This document shows positions 46,305 to 56,578 of a stretch of 64,000 nt of DNA, one piece after another. Origin of the DNA: Deltaproteobacteria bacterium CG11_big_fil_rev_8_21_14_0_20_47_16 (lineage in GTDB: Bacteria; UBA10199; GCA-002796325; 1-14-0-20-47-16). The notes under the pieces are model-generated. The model made no database searches and was not told the origin of the DNA. It saw only the letters and a list, made by a program, of their open reading frames with translations. How positions within the stretch are numbered: position 1 is the stretch's first letter; every line of letters begins with the position of its first letter. The stretch spans positions 1 to 64,000 of the forward strand of contig PCXA01000013.1 in the NCBI GenBank assembly GCA_002796325.1, given 5' to 3'. The position numbers and the translations under genes were made by a program.

Positions 46305-46709
46305 CTATTGTGACAACTGAACCAGCTCAATGAGCGTTCCATGAGTGGTCTTGGGATGTAAAAATACAACCTGCGTATCGTGCGCACCGGGGCGTGGGGC
46401 GTCCCCAATTACTGTGAATCCGTCCTTTTGATATTGAACGATTGCTGTACGAATATCGGTCACGCGGAAGGCCATGTGGTGCACACCCTCCCCATTTTTG
46501 GCAATGAATTTGGCAATGGGGCTGTCGTCACTGGTCGCTGCAAGCAACTCTACCTGCGTTTCCCCCACTTTGAAGAATGCAGTACGCACACGCTCTGTGG
46601 GGACGTCTTCTACGCTAGTGGGCGCCGCACCCAGCAACTGCGTATACGTCGCAATCGCCGCATCCATATCAGCGACGGCAATACCAATGTGATCGAGCTG
46701 TGTGATCAT
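46305..46709 (-). CDS. mce: Methylmalonyl-CoA epimerase
   Basis: A 134-residue VOC-fold enzyme: LDHIGIAVADMDAAI with the first metal His, GVHHMAFRV with another His and a terminal TLIELVQL with the Glu ligand. It interconverts (R)- and (S)-methylmalonyl-CoA between the carboxylase and the mutase. It is divergent from pccB with about 55 bases between. The ATG at 46709 begins exactly at the conserved core; the longer frame would run into pccB. Confidence 0.93.
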   Translation of the reverse strand: MITQLDHIGIAVADMDAAIATYTQLLGAAPTSVEDVPTERVRTAFFKVGETQVELLAATSDDSPIAKFIAKNGEGVHHMAFRVTDIRTAIVQYQKDGFTVIGDAPRPGAHDTQVVFLHPKTTHGTLIELVQLSQ

Positions 46710-46763
46710 AAGATTGACTATACGCAATCGGCATATTAGGTCAACAGCTCCACGGAGAATTCT

Positions 46764-48314
46764 ATGACCATTCAAAAAAGTTTTGAGCAATTGGAAACCA
46801 AGCGCAACCAGTCCCGCCAAGGCGGTGGCGAAGAGCGCATTGCCAAGCAACACGCTGCCGGCAAGCTAACCGCCCATGAGCGACTGGATTATTTGCTCGA
46901 CCCGGGCAGCTTCGTGGAACTGGATGCCCTCAAGACTCACCGCTGCACCGACTTTGGCATGGATACCCAAAAAATTCCGGGTGATGGCGTAGTTACCGGT
47001 CACGGTCGCATTCATGGGCGCCCCGTTTGCGTATTCGCTCAGGACTTTACTGTATTTGGTGGTGCACTAGGTGAAGCGCACGCTGACAAAATTTGCAAGG
47101 TCATGGACTTGGCTGTTAAAACCGGCTGTCCGGTCATTGGATTGAACGACTCCGGTGGCGCGCGCATTCAAGAAGGTGTGCAATCACTGGGCGGTTACGC
47201 CGAAATTTTCTGGCGTAACGCACAGGCCTCCGGTGTCATCCCCCAAATTTCAGTCATTATGGGTCCCTGTGCCGGCGGTGCGGTGTACTCCCCTGCCCTT
47301 ACCGATTTTGTTGTGATGGTCGACAAAACAGCACATATGTTTATTACGGGACCCGATGTCATCAAGACCGTCACCCATGAAACCGTGGATAAAGAATCAC
47401 TCGGTGGCTCAGTGACACACGCTGGAAAAAGTGGTGTTGCCCATTTTCGTGCACAAGACGACAAATCATCACTCGATTTGGTACGTCACCTGTTCCAATT
47501 TATTCCATCCAACAATTTGGATGCAGCACCTGTTAAACCCACGAGCGATTCCGTGGATCGTGAAGATCCCGCGCTCGACAAATTGATTCCAGACAGCCCA
47601 AATCAACCATACAACATCACTGACATAATTCGCAGTACTGTCGACGACAGCCATTTTATGGAAGTCCATGCCGATTACGCCAAAAATATCGTCGTCGGAT
47701 TTGCACGCTATGGCGGCATGCCAGTGGGTATTGTGGCCAATCAGCCCATGGTACTCGCAGGCTGCCTGGACATTGATGCCTCGCTTAAAGCCGCGCGATT
47801 CGTACGTTTCTGCGATGCGTTCAACATTCCATTGGTTACATTTGTGGACGTCCCAGGATTTTTGCCCGGCACCGCGCAAGAGTTTGGTGGCATCATCAAG
47901 CACGGCGCCAAATTATTGTATGCATATTGTGAAGCGACTGTTCCCAAGATCACCGTTGTCACACGCAAGGCGTATGGCGGCGCCTATGATGTGATGAGCA
48001 GCAAGCATATTCGTGGCGACATGAACTTTGCGTACCCATTTGCAGAACTCGCCGTCATGGGTGCAGATGGTGCGGTAAACATTATTCATCGCAAAGAAAT
48101 TGCTGCATCAAAAGACGCTACTGCCACACAGAAGCAGTTGACCGATAAGTACCGTGAGACATTTGCCAACCCCTACAAAGCAGCAGAATTGGGTTATATC
48201 GATGCAGTGATCTACCCACGTGAAACACGCAAGCACATCTGTGCGGCGTTACAACTACTACGAAGCAAACGAGAAAAGGGTCTGCCCAAAAAGCATGACA
48301 ATCTACCACTATGA
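46764..48314 (+). CDS. pccB: Propionyl-CoA carboxylase beta (carboxyltransferase) subunit
   Basis: A 516-residue biotin-dependent carboxyltransferase with two crotonase-like halves: [19 protein letters not shown] and [13 protein letters not shown] in the first, [27 protein letters not shown] and [13 protein letters not shown] in the second. It transfers CO2 from biotin to propionyl-CoA. It is first of a four-gene run with the EamA transporter, biotin carboxylase and biotin carrier. Confidence 0.95.
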   Translation: MTIQKSFEQLETKRNQSRQGGGEERIAKQHAAGKLTAHERLDYLLDPGSFVELDALKTHRCTDFGMDTQKIPGDGVVTGHGRIHGRPVCVFAQDFTVFGGALGEAHADKICKVMDLAVKTGCPVIGLNDSGGARIQEGVQSLGGYAEIFWRNAQASGVIPQISVIMGPCAGGAVYSPALTDFVVMVDKTAHMFITGPDVIKTVTHETVDKESLGGSVTHAGKSGVAHFRAQDDKSSLDLVRHLFQFIPSNNLDAAPVKPTSDSVDREDPALDKLIPDSPNQPYNITDIIRSTVDDSHFMEVHADYAKNIVVGFARYGGMPVGIVANQPMVLAGCLDIDASLKAARFVRFCDAFNIPLVTFVDVPGFLPGTAQEFGGIIKHGAKLLYAYCEATVPKITVVTRKAYGGAYDVMSSKHIRGDMNFAYPFAELAVMGADGAVNIIHRKEIAASKDATATQKQLTDKYRETFANPYKAAELGYIDAVIYPRETRKHICAALQLLRSKREKGLPKKHDNLPL

Positions 48315-49243
48315 AATATCTTATTTTACTCACGCTCATGCAATTCTTTTGGGCATCATCATACACCGCTATGAAGCTCGCCATGACCGAAATGCCCATG
48401 GGTCTTGTTATGATTTTGCGATATGGAATTGCTGGCATTATTTTATTGGTTACTTCATGCATCGTTACTGGTCGAAGAAGTTGGAGAATCTCCACCCAAG
48501 ACTTCATGATCATGCTTTTGGTGGGTGTTCTCAACTTTACATTATCACCCTTTCTACAACTAATGAGTCTAAAGTTAACATATGCCACTGACACCTCTGT
48601 CCTAGTCGCATTTGAGCCAATGATTACAGCACTACTTGCAGTGTTTATTCTAAAAGAACGTTTTAGCAAACGCACACTACTTTCCTTTATAGTGGCAACT
48701 ATTGGCGTCCTTATCATGTCTGATATAAAACCTGGTCAGGATAATGTCGGCCTCACCTCTCGACTCATGGGTAACTTCCTCTTCTTAGCGTCTGTATTCT
48801 GTGAAGCACTTTACTCCATCACCAGCAGATATACTACGCAACGCACATCCCCTTTACGTGTCATCGCACTCATGACCATTGCGGGTGCCGTTACCAACAC
48901 CATTATTTATTCCTCAACACTCACAGCTGAGAACTTTTCCCGAATTGGGTCAATTGGTTGGGGTAGCATTTTATTTTTAGCTATCTGCTGTTCAGTACTC
49001 GGCTATGGCGCATGGACATTCCTGGCCAAAATCACTCCCGTAAACAGACTTACCCTATCACTATTTCTACAACCACTGTTTGGCAGTATCGTTGCCTATT
49101 TCACACTTAATGAAATCCCAACTAAGCATACCTTTATTGGTGCATGCATTGTTATCTCGTCGCTGCTCTTCTGGGTTGTTACGCATTTAAACAAACTGAT
49201 GCAGGGTCATATTCAGGAACGGAGACGCGCACGTGGAGCGTAA
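48311..49243 (+). CDS. EamA/DMT family transporter
   Basis: A 310-residue membrane protein with about ten hydrophobic segments and an EamA-type repeat ([13 protein letters not shown] in the first half, [17 protein letters not shown] in the second). It overlaps pccB by four bases and the biotin carboxylase by 11, so it is firmly inside the carboxylase operon. The substrate is unknown; export of a pathway intermediate or metabolite by-product is only a guess. Confidence 0.88.
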   Translation: MKYLILLTLMQFFWASSYTAMKLAMTEMPMGLVMILRYGIAGIILLVTSCIVTGRRSWRISTQDFMIMLLVGVLNFTLSPFLQLMSLKLTYATDTSVLVAFEPMITALLAVFILKERFSKRTLLSFIVATIGVLIMSDIKPGQDNVGLTSRLMGNFLFLASVFCEALYSITSRYTTQRTSPLRVIALMTIAGAVTNTIIYSSTLTAENFSRIGSIGWGSILFLAICCSVLGYGAWTFLAKITPVNRLTLSLFLQPLFGSIVAYFTLNEIPTKHTFIGACIVISSLLFWVVTHLNKLMQGHIQERRRARGA

Positions 49244-50732
49244 GACTATTAAACGTGTTCTAATCGCTAATCGCGGCGAAATTGCCATTCGTATTATCCG
49301 TGCCTGCAAACAACTGGGGATAACATCTATTGCTGTTTATTCAGACGCCGATTGTAAATCCCTCCATGTTCAATTGGCAGACGAGGCCTATTGCATTGGT
49401 CCCGCAGCACCATCTGAAAGTTATCTTAATATTCCTCGTATTATTGAATGCGCAAAGACCGTGAAAGCAGATGCCATTCACCCCGGCTATGGTTTTTTAT
49501 CGGAACGAGCTACATTTTCAGAAGCGGTTGCCAAGGCTGGACTTATTTTTGTGGGGCCAAACGCAGATATTATTACCACCATGGGTTCAAAAGTGGCTGC
49601 CCGACAGCTAGCAGAATCCCTTCACATATCAGTACTCCCAGGTACAGAGAATCCCTTAACTGATTGGAAGGATGTTCAGACTTTTGCCAAAAAAATTGGA
49701 TACCCATTATTATTGAAGGCATCTGCTGGCGGTGGTGGCAAGGGGATGCGCTTGGTACGAAAGGAATGCGATCTAAAATCCGCATTCGACATGGCGCAAA
49801 GCGAGGCCCAGAACGCATTTGGAGACCCCTCCATTCTGATCGAAAAATATTTGGAAGAACCTCATCACGTGGAAGTGCAAGTATTGGGTGACTCGCATGG
49901 TAACGTCATCCATCTCTTTGAACGTGAATGTTCACTGCAACGACGCCATCAAAAGGTCATTGAAGAAGCCCCATCCCCATTCATTTCTGAAAAGACGCGC
50001 AAGGAACTGTGTGCTGCTGCGGTCAAACTTGCCAAAGCCGTTAATTATGTCAGCGCAGGTACCATTGAATGTTTGGTAGACAAACATGGAAATTGGTATT
50101 TTTTAGAGATGAATACCCGCATTCAAGTGGAACATCCCGTCACTGAAATGACAACCGGGATTGACTTGGTAGCATGGCAATTGCGCATTGCAGCGGGCGA
50201 AAAAATTCCATGGAAGCAATCTGACATTCATTGCACAGGCGTTGCCATGGAATGTCGCATCTATGCTGAAAATCCAATGACCAACTTTATGCCATCACCC
50301 GGAACCATTCATGTGTATCGTGAGCCTTCTGGACCCGGCGTACGCGTGGATAGTGGTGTCACCAGCAAAAGCGTCGTCCCCATGAACTACGACCCCATTC
50401 TCTCCAAACTCATCACATGGGGTGAAACACGCGACATTGCACGTAAGCGCATGCAACAAGCCATTAGTGAATATGTTATTTCAGGTGTTCACACATCACT
50501 CCCACTTCACAAACTGATGATGCAAGAACCGACATTCACTAAAGGTGCCATTCATACACAATGGCTGGACCAACACCTTGCATCCGTTTTGGAAAGGCAA
50601 CCTGCAATATCACCTGCACTCATGGCAATTGCCGTATTTCACCAGGTACAACGCGCAGCCCCCCCCACCACCACAGTGACTGAAACAACTGCATGGGAGT
50701 CAGCTGGGCGCCTAGAAGGATTGCGCCAATGA
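49233..50732 (+). CDS. pccA: Biotin carboxylase subunit of propionyl/acyl-CoA carboxylase
   Basis: A 499-residue ATP-grasp biotin carboxylase: ANRGEIAIRIIRA, Gly-rich KASAGGGGKGMRLV, RECSLQRRHQKVIEE, and EMNTRIQVEHPVTE. It starts at GTG 49233 inside the transporter gene. It lacks the C-terminal biotin domain of typical pccA, which is the next separate gene. The adjoining pccB supports acyl-CoA use. Confidence 0.95.
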   Translation: MERKTIKRVLIANRGEIAIRIIRACKQLGITSIAVYSDADCKSLHVQLADEAYCIGPAAPSESYLNIPRIIECAKTVKADAIHPGYGFLSERATFSEAVAKAGLIFVGPNADIITTMGSKVAARQLAESLHISVLPGTENPLTDWKDVQTFAKKIGYPLLLKASAGGGGKGMRLVRKECDLKSAFDMAQSEAQNAFGDPSILIEKYLEEPHHVEVQVLGDSHGNVIHLFERECSLQRRHQKVIEEAPSPFISEKTRKELCAAAVKLAKAVNYVSAGTIECLVDKHGNWYFLEMNTRIQVEHPVTEMTTGIDLVAWQLRIAAGEKIPWKQSDIHCTGVAMECRIYAENPMTNFMPSPGTIHVYREPSGPGVRVDSGVTSKSVVPMNYDPILSKLITWGETRDIARKRMQQAISEYVISGVHTSLPLHKLMMQEPTFTKGAIHTQWLDQHLASVLERQPAISPALMAIAVFHQVQRAAPPTTTVTETTAWESAGRLEGLRQ

Positions 50733-51223
50733 GCCGCTATCGTATTATTATTGGCGGAGATACTCACACCGCTGAAGTGGCTGCCAAAGGGAAACATCTC
50801 CATTGCACAATTGGCGATCATCAGTTCACTCTCGAAATCCTCGACGTCTCTTCACATTGCTATACTGTCCGCAGCGACACTGGTGACATACTCAACTGTC
50901 AGATCAGCTCCCAAGACAAGACGACATTCATCACATCTGATGCATGGTGCTGGACGGGAGCAGTTTCCGAATTTTATGGGCAATCAGATACTGGGGATAG
51001 TGACCATGGTCACGGCGACATCAAGGCACCCATGCCAGGCCGCATCGTGGCACTCCCTGTTGCGGCTGGTAACACAGTCAAAAAGGGTGACGCTGTTGTG
51101 GTCATTGAGGCCATGAAGATGCAAAATGCGCTATCCACGCCCATCGAGGGAACAATTCAAACGATTCATGTGAAGATTGGTGATGCAGTTGAATCCGGGC
51201 AAACGCTTGTCACAATTGCCTAA
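50729..51223 (+). CDS. Biotin carboxyl carrier subunit
   Basis: A 164-residue protein with a C-terminal biotinyl domain: APMPGRI, VVVIEAMKMQN with the biotin Lys, and the closing GQTLVTIA. The N-terminal about 80 residues resemble the BT domain that joins carrier and carboxylase in PccA. Its ATG overlaps the biotin carboxylase stop, confirming the split subunit arrangement. Confidence 0.93.
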   Translation: MSRYRIIIGGDTHTAEVAAKGKHLHCTIGDHQFTLEILDVSSHCYTVRSDTGDILNCQISSQDKTTFITSDAWCWTGAVSEFYGQSDTGDSDHGHGDIKAPMPGRIVALPVAAGNTVKKGDAVVVIEAMKMQNALSTPIEGTIQTIHVKIGDAVESGQTLVTIA

Positions 51224-52087
51224 TCACTTCCAACGGATATCGTAGACCTTGTCCTGAACAAAAATGATTTCGTGGTCATTGTAATCAAAGACAACCTGTC
51301 CCGAACGCGTATAAGTACGCAAAGGCACACCCTTAATTTTTTTGACCTCGTCATAACTCATACCTGCATGCACCATTTTGGCATTGTGTGGAATTGCCTG
51401 TGGCAGTTGGTCAATAGGCACTTCCTTCGCCTTAGGAGACACAACAGGTGATGATGAAACACTCTCAGTCGACTTAGTCGCCGCAGCTTTGGACGCCACT
51501 GGAACAATGCCCGACTGCAGTGCTTGCGCAATTTGATTGGCCTGCGCCAGTGAACTGGCCGGCATGATGTATTGTTGGATCTTATCAAGTACAACTGGAA
51601 TATCTGCCGCAGACATATTCAGATTAGGAAACTTAAAAGTCAATGCAACAGCTGCACGCGTATCACCACTAGACGGCGTCCCACCACGTTCAGAAATGAC
51701 ATCAACTGATAGTAATTTGATTTGCACCGTCTTGCGAAAGATCTCGGTAGACGCCACTACCATTACTGTCCCAGCTTCCAAAACGACATCTGGCTTGCCA
51801 AAAAATGTATGAGCACGATCGTCTTCGATAAGGAATGGACGAAAGTCGTACTGCTGTTTGGTAATAAACCAGAACGCCGTTCCAGCGGGAATACCACCTT
51901 TACGTGTTACTGCAAAGCTATGCACCTTTGACATTTCAAGCGGGTGCTGGGAATTCTTAACACCATGATGTTCTTCCGCCGACGGAAACATATTATTTAC
52001 AGCATCCACTAATTCTTGTGCAGGCTTTGCTTGAGCAACCCCCGCCATTATTAATAGCGCTAGGATAAAAACGATATTCTTCTTCAC
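51224..52087 (-). CDS. Periplasmic protein with SmpA/OmlA-like C-terminus
   Basis: A 287-residue exported protein (signal peptide to about residue 20). A central beta-rich region is followed by a Ser/Ala/Val-rich linker (about 195-225). The C-terminal about 60 residues follow the BamE/SmpA pattern, with GMSYDEVKKIKGVPL and VFDYNDHEIIFVQDKVYDIRW. It is last in the cyclase-SH3-M48 operon. The family is uncertain; the C-terminal resemblance is visual. Confidence 0.7.
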   Translation of the reverse strand: MKKNIVFILALLIMAGVAQAKPAQELVDAVNNMFPSAEEHHGVKNSQHPLEMSKVHSFAVTRKGGIPAGTAFWFITKQQYDFRPFLIEDDRAHTFFGKPDVVLEAGTVMVVASTEIFRKTVQIKLLSVDVISERGGTPSSGDTRAAVALTFKFPNLNMSAADIPVVLDKIQQYIMPASSLAQANQIAQALQSGIVPVASKAAATKSTESVSSSPVVSPKAKEVPIDQLPQAIPHNAKMVHAGMSYDEVKKIKGVPLRTYTRSGQVVFDYNDHEIIFVQDKVYDIRWK

Positions 52088-52096
52088 AATAAACTC

Positions 52097-52951
52097 CTAC
52101 TTCGCTGCCACCTTAAACCGCTGGGTGCGAACAGCTGCTGTATCCCCCGATAGTCCCTTATTCTTGATATAGGCCTCTGCTACACGAATCCGCGTATCGG
52201 TTGCGGCGTGTGTCGCAAACAGACTTTTGGAGCCGGCAGCCCCCTGATTCAACATGGTGTTAAAAAAGTCAACCAATGCTTGTGGGTTGTAACCCGCATG
52301 GGTCATGTATTCCAGGCCTTTTTCATCTGCTTGTTTTTCATCTCCCCGCGAAAAACCACTCTTTAAAACCATGTCAGTCACGTCCAAGACAGCGCTGCCG
52401 AATGAAGCATTTATCTGTTGCACCACATCACTGCCATAAGTGGATGCTACATCTTCAACGGTCGACAGTGCCACACCCGTCCAAGCTGCTTTCTTCATAG
52501 CCTTTAAAGCATGTTTGTTGGCAACATGGGCCACTTCGTGTGCAATGACGCCAGCCAGCTGATCTTCATTTTGCGCTGCCTTAATTGCACCTGTTGTCAC
52601 AAAAATAAAACCTCCTGGGCATGCAAACGCGTTGATATCAGGGCTATTCACTACAGCAAAATGGTATCCTCCAAATGTTTCCGGCCGATCCGATGCCTGA
52701 ACAATTGTCTGCCCAATTTTATTTACATATGTGTTGAGCGCCACGTCACTGCTCAAGGGATACTCTTGAAGCGCCTGCGCCGCCACGGCACGGCCCAAGT
52801 AGTATTCTTGCACGGGTGTCAAATTTTTACTGGCCTTCACTGCACCCGCTGTAAAATTAACAGCGCTATTGATCACATTTGACAAATCAAGTGCATTTGC
52901 TGAAACTGGAACTAGCACCGCAACAGCCATAATTAATAAAAATCGCTTCAT
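52097..52951 (-). CDS. M48 family metalloprotease
   Basis: A 284-residue exported protease (signal peptide ending SANA) with the zinc motif VIAHEVAHVANKHA and the downstream Glu ligand in FSRGDEKQADEKGLEYM. It is BepA/LoiP-like, acting on envelope proteins in the periplasm. It sits 11 bases after the SH3 gene. Confidence 0.92.
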   Translation of the reverse strand: MKRFLLIMAVAVLVPVSANALDLSNVINSAVNFTAGAVKASKNLTPVQEYYLGRAVAAQALQEYPLSSDVALNTYVNKIGQTIVQASDRPETFGGYHFAVVNSPDINAFACPGGFIFVTTGAIKAAQNEDQLAGVIAHEVAHVANKHALKAMKKAAWTGVALSTVEDVASTYGSDVVQQINASFGSAVLDVTDMVLKSGFSRGDEKQADEKGLEYMTHAGYNPQALVDFFNTMLNQGAAGSKSLFATHAATDTRIRVAEAYIKNKGLSGDTAAVRTQRFKVAAK

Positions 52952-52961
52952 GGTTGCTCCT

Positions 52962-53444
52962 CTATTTTAATTGTCCTTGTTTAATGAATGCTGACAATTC
53001 CGCCAATGGCACACGGAACGATTCCATTTTATCGACCTGCTTATATGCCTCTGCAATAGATGGATTGGCAGACACGTAGGATTGTTCCACCTGCTTATTA
53101 AATCCCTTACCTGCAAGCGCTACTTCTTCGTGTGTCACGGTCTTTTCTGAAACCGTTGCATCTTTTTTGATATTAATTTTTTTGGTAGTCACGGAACTGA
53201 TATGCACCCAACCAGTATTACCACCATCTGTCGTCACCAAATACCAATCGTCTTGTTTGGTAGTTACTTTAAGCTTGTCGCCATATAGTGCCTTGGCAAC
53301 CGCCTTGGACAAATGATCTTTATCTTTTTTGATGGTGATTTCTTTTGAGGTAACCGTCACCTCAGCCGGAAACGGCGCCTTTGATTTAGCGAACGCCCCA
53401 ACCGCAACGAACAGAACAACTGCCGCAATGATAAACTGTTTCAT
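52962..53444 (-). CDS. Periplasmic SH3-domain protein
   Basis: A 160-residue exported protein (signal peptide to about AFA) with a bacterial SH3-like domain at about 30-90 (VTSKEITIKK, LKVTTKQDDWYLVTTD, GNTGWVHISSV). A helical tail follows. Bacterial SH3 domains often bind peptidoglycan. The start at 53444 has a GGGAGG ribosome site. It lies 36 bases downstream of the cyclase gene. Confidence 0.82.
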   Translation of the reverse strand: MKQFIIAAVVLFVAVGAFAKSKAPFPAEVTVTSKEITIKKDKDHLSKAVAKALYGDKLKVTTKQDDWYLVTTDGGNTGWVHISSVTTKKINIKKDATVSEKTVTHEEVALAGKGFNKQVEQSYVSANPSIAEAYKQVDKMESFRVPLAELSAFIKQGQLK

Positions 53445-53480
53445 AAATCCTCCCATTGACGGGAGGCTATGCCACAGCTT

Positions 53481-55613
53481 CTACTTGCTGTCAAAGGTCA
53501 CAACGCCATCCCAGTCACTTCCCATGGGAGCACGCGCTGCAGCTTTGATCCACTGCACATACCGCTTGGAAGGCACATCATTATAGTCCCGCGCAAGCAC
53601 TTCAAACACAGACTGCGCTTCGTCCAATCGGCCATCACGATAAGCAGCAAGACCCTTTTCAAATTCCTGGACCAAATGGTGATCTTGTTCCGTGACATCC
53701 GACATCTCACCACGGAGCTCGTAAATTTCAATCACACCATGTCGCCCCTTAACACGCACAGCGGCCAAGTGCCGGCACAAGACTTTCTCTTTCACTGTTG
53801 CAACAGCCGCACTGCTTGCAATCGTCTGCGTTCCAAAGAATTTGTTAATCCCTTCCAGACGCGATGCCAAATTAACCGTGTCGCCCATTGCCGTATAGTT
53901 CATACGCTGTACTGATCCCATATTCCCAACAACAGCCTTCCCCGAATGAATGCCAATACGCGTGGGCATGGGTGGTAAATTTAACTTTTCGCGCTCTGCA
54001 TTCCACGCCGCTAACATTTTTTGCACCTTCACTGCCGTCACACAGGCCGCTTCAGCATGATCGGGCATCGCTAACGGCGCCCCCCAAAATGCCATCACCG
54101 CATCCCCAATATATTTATCAATCGTACCATGCGCATCCATAATGATCTGGCTGCACCGGGTAAGATAATCGTTGAGTGCTGCCACTAACGCATCCGCCGT
54201 CATATTTTCGGCCATGTCTGTAAACCCAGCGATGTCTGAAAAATAAACAGTCACATCTTGTTCCGCACCACCCAATGTGACGGCATCGGTATGCTTCAAC
54301 AATTCCTTCACCACGGTCGGTGCTAAGTATTTTTGAAAGGTATCGCGAATTGCGCGCTTCTTGCGACCTTCAGATAAATAGTTCACCACAATTGTTGCTG
54401 CAAATGTTGCCACCACTGCCAACACCGGTGCCACCATCGGTGCCCACCAGCCAAAGCGAATTGCAATTGTTGGAATACCTGCGGCAACTAAAAGTCCAAC
54501 GCTGCCCATGACAATACTTGCCCACTGCGGCAGATCGAGACGAAGAATCATTCCCAACAGCATGGCCAACACCAACATGCCGGCAAGCCCCATCGCCATT
54601 GGCACCAATCGAATATGATCATTCGTTAAAATATTTTGAAAAGCGGTCGCATGAATTTCGGCACCAGGGTAGCGAGACGCCAGCGGTTGCGGACGCAAGT
54701 CGTACAAACCGGGAGCGGACACCCCGATAATCACAATCTTATCTTTTACAATCGACGGATCCACGCTGGGCGTCTCACCATCTTTCATTGCACGCGCCGC
54801 CATCACCACCTGCGCCAACCCCACCGTTGGAAACGTATCCACACCACCGTAATATTTCAAAATCATGTTGCCTTGCGCATCGAGTGGCACATCCAAATCC
54901 TTGACCTGCATTCGCCCCGGCATGAGCGACACCACATCACCCGGATTTTCAGCATGGAATACCGCCATATATAATGAAGGAATGATCGTACCGTTGTAAT
55001 TAAAGAGTAGCGGCATGCGACGATAGATACCATCGGGGTCTGGCGCCAATTGCACATTTCCAAAACCGCGCGCTGCCTGCATGAGGGGCGAAATGGGTAA
55101 GGCCAAAAACCCGGGATATACGGGCTCGGGTGATTGTGTGTCTGTAATTGAAATCGCGCTCTTTTCTAATAGAGGTGCGACTTCATTCAACGGCGTTTCA
55201 ATTTTTTGACTTAAGAAAACCGACAAAAATCCATTACCCGTCTCCGCTAAGCCATTTGCAAAGGCATCATCATCAGCCACGCCAAAGATTGAATCTTCGG
55301 AATAGATGATATCGAAGATCACCGCACGCGCCCCACCGGTTTTACAAAACTGCAGCACGTCTGCATACAATGCCCGTGGCCAAGGCCACCCCAAATCACT
55401 CTTTTCCATCATATCCAGACTGGCCTGATCGACGTACATCATCAGAATTTTGGAGTCTTGGGGGTCCAAATGAGCAACCGTGGACAACCGCCAATCATAG
55501 GTGGAGGCCTCCCAATCGCTTAAAATGCCGCGCCAGGCCAAGCCGGCCACCAAAGCGCTTACCAGAACGCCCACCAAGATTCCGCTTATTATTCGCTTAG
55601 TTGCATCTCCCAT
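53481..55613 (-). CDS. CHASE2-domain adenylate cyclase
   Basis: A 710-residue membrane receptor. After one N-terminal helix a periplasmic CHASE2 sensor domain spans about residues 35-320, then three close membrane helices (about 335-410). The class III cyclase domain has metal Asp residues in VYFSDIAGFT and GDAVMAFWGAP. Lys in DKYIGD and Asp in TAMGDTVNLASRLE are the adenine-selecting pair, so cAMP is the likely product. A C-terminal helical TPR-like tail follows. It heads a four-gene envelope operon. Confidence 0.93.
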   Translation of the reverse strand: MGDATKRIISGILVGVLVSALVAGLAWRGILSDWEASTYDWRLSTVAHLDPQDSKILMMYVDQASLDMMEKSDLGWPWPRALYADVLQFCKTGGARAVIFDIIYSEDSIFGVADDDAFANGLAETGNGFLSVFLSQKIETPLNEVAPLLEKSAISITDTQSPEPVYPGFLALPISPLMQAARGFGNVQLAPDPDGIYRRMPLLFNYNGTIIPSLYMAVFHAENPGDVVSLMPGRMQVKDLDVPLDAQGNMILKYYGGVDTFPTVGLAQVVMAARAMKDGETPSVDPSIVKDKIVIIGVSAPGLYDLRPQPLASRYPGAEIHATAFQNILTNDHIRLVPMAMGLAGMLVLAMLLGMILRLDLPQWASIVMGSVGLLVAAGIPTIAIRFGWWAPMVAPVLAVVATFAATIVVNYLSEGRKKRAIRDTFQKYLAPTVVKELLKHTDAVTLGGAEQDVTVYFSDIAGFTDMAENMTADALVAALNDYLTRCSQIIMDAHGTIDKYIGDAVMAFWGAPLAMPDHAEAACVTAVKVQKMLAAWNAEREKLNLPPMPTRIGIHSGKAVVGNMGSVQRMNYTAMGDTVNLASRLEGINKFFGTQTIASSAAVATVKEKVLCRHLAAVRVKGRHGVIEIYELRGEMSDVTEQDHHLVQEFEKGLAAYRDGRLDEAQSVFEVLARDYNDVPSKRYVQWIKAAARAPMGSDWDGVVTFDSK

Positions 55614-55838
55614 ATTCCCGCCATACCATAGGTTTTCGACTCTTTGCTACGCCTTATTTCCATTAAATACCAAATACTTAATGCCCAAGCGAATATGTCA
55701 CTTTTCTATTGTATGTGGATTGGGTTAGTATATAAGGCGTGACCTGATGTATCGGTTGGGCAAGTAGCAGTTCGAGCGGTCGTAATAGTTACGCAACGCA
55801 AGGCGCATTTAGCTCAGTCGAAGAAAAGGAAGAGCAAC
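55614..55838 (+). promoter_or_regulatory. Long leader/promoter region of the cold-shock gene
   Basis: A gap with no gene. A TATATAAGG block lies near 55730 and could be a -10. The rest would be a leader of about 100 bases of the kind that gives cold-shock mRNAs thermosensing structure. This is position and family knowledge only. Confidence 0.35.
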
Positions 55839-56048
55839 ATGGCAGCAAAAACAGGCAAGGTAAAGTGGTTCAATGATAGCAAGGGCTTCGGATTTATTGC
55901 CCCTGACGATGGTGGCGAAGATGTATTCGTTCACTACAGTGCTATCACCGGTGACGGCTACAAGAGCCTTGCAGAAAATCAGTCGGTTCAGTTCGACGTT
56001 GTGGAAGGCCCAAAAGGCAAGCAAGCTTCCAACGTCTCAAAAGTCTAA
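55839..56048 (+). CDS. Cold-shock domain protein
   Basis: A 69-residue CspA-type protein with RNP1 KGFGFIAP and RNP2 VFVHYSAI. It binds single-stranded RNA as a chaperone. The gene has a 225-base upstream gap, consistent with the long structured leaders usual for csp genes, though I did not resolve a promoter. The AAGGAAGAG ribosome site and the terminator just after support a single-gene transcript. Confidence 0.96.
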   Translation: MAAKTGKVKWFNDSKGFGFIAPDDGGEDVFVHYSAITGDGYKSLAENQSVQFDVVEGPKGKQASNVSKV

Positions 56049-56072
56049 TATAAGACATTGAAGCCAGACATT

Positions 56073-56107
56073 ATCCCCCGATGGGCAACCATCGGGGGAT
56101 TTTTTTT
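56073..56107 (+). terminator. Intrinsic terminator after the cold-shock gene
   Basis: CCCCCGATGG with a GCAA loop and exact complement (56075-56098) is followed by ATTTTTTTT. Clear rho-independent terminator. Confidence 0.95.
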
Positions 56108-56113
56108 GACGTT

Positions 56114-56136
56114 CCCTCTCCCCTTGTGGGAGAGGG
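56114..56136 (+). repeat. 9-bp palindrome overlapping the Rieske gene ribosome site
   Basis: CCCTCTCCC-5-GGGAGAGGG (56114-56136). The right arm merges into the GAGGGGG ribosome site of the following Rieske gene. CTCTCCC/GGGAGAG hairpins are dispersed repeats in many bacterial genomes. It may therefore be a REP-like copy as well as a translation-blocking hairpin. Confidence 0.6.
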
Positions 56137-56146
56137 GGTAGCACAA

Positions 56147-56527
56147 GTGAGTAACGATAATCCTAAACCATTCGGCGTCGAACACGTCAAACACCAGAAG
56201 CTGGAATATTCAGCTGATGGTGAATGGGTCTGCGCAGGTGCGCCCGATAGTATTCCACAGGGCAAGGCTATCACGCTTCACCTTCCCCGCTTTCGTGTAG
56301 CCGTTTTCCACATTGCTGAGGAGTTTTTTGCGATCAAGGATGCGTGCCCCCATGCAGAGTATCCACTTTCAAAAAGTATTGTGTGTGGCGAATCCGTCAC
56401 CTGCTCATCGCACGGATGGAAATTCAATTTACGAACCGGCTGTGGAGAACGTGGAGAACCTGCAACAGATATTCGTACTTTTCCGATCGAAATCAGAAAT
56501 AATAAGATTTGGGTGAAAATCTTGTAG
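56147..56527 (+). CDS. Rieske [2Fe-2S] ferredoxin-like protein
   Basis: A 126-residue soluble protein with both Rieske cluster boxes: CPHAEYPLS and CSSHGWKFNL. It is of the ferredoxin/NirD-like type, an electron carrier for oxygenases or reductases. No partner is beside it. The GTG at 56147 is chosen after GAGGGGG at eight bases; the longer frame runs through the terminator and hairpin. Confidence 0.88.
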   Translation: MSNDNPKPFGVEHVKHQKLEYSADGEWVCAGAPDSIPQGKAITLHLPRFRVAVFHIAEEFFAIKDACPHAEYPLSKSIVCGESVTCSSHGWKFNLRTGCGERGEPATDIRTFPIEIRNNKIWVKIL

Positions 56528-56578
56528 ACGTTGCACATGTGCTTTGCTACCTCGCAATAATCCAAGGGGAGAAAATTC

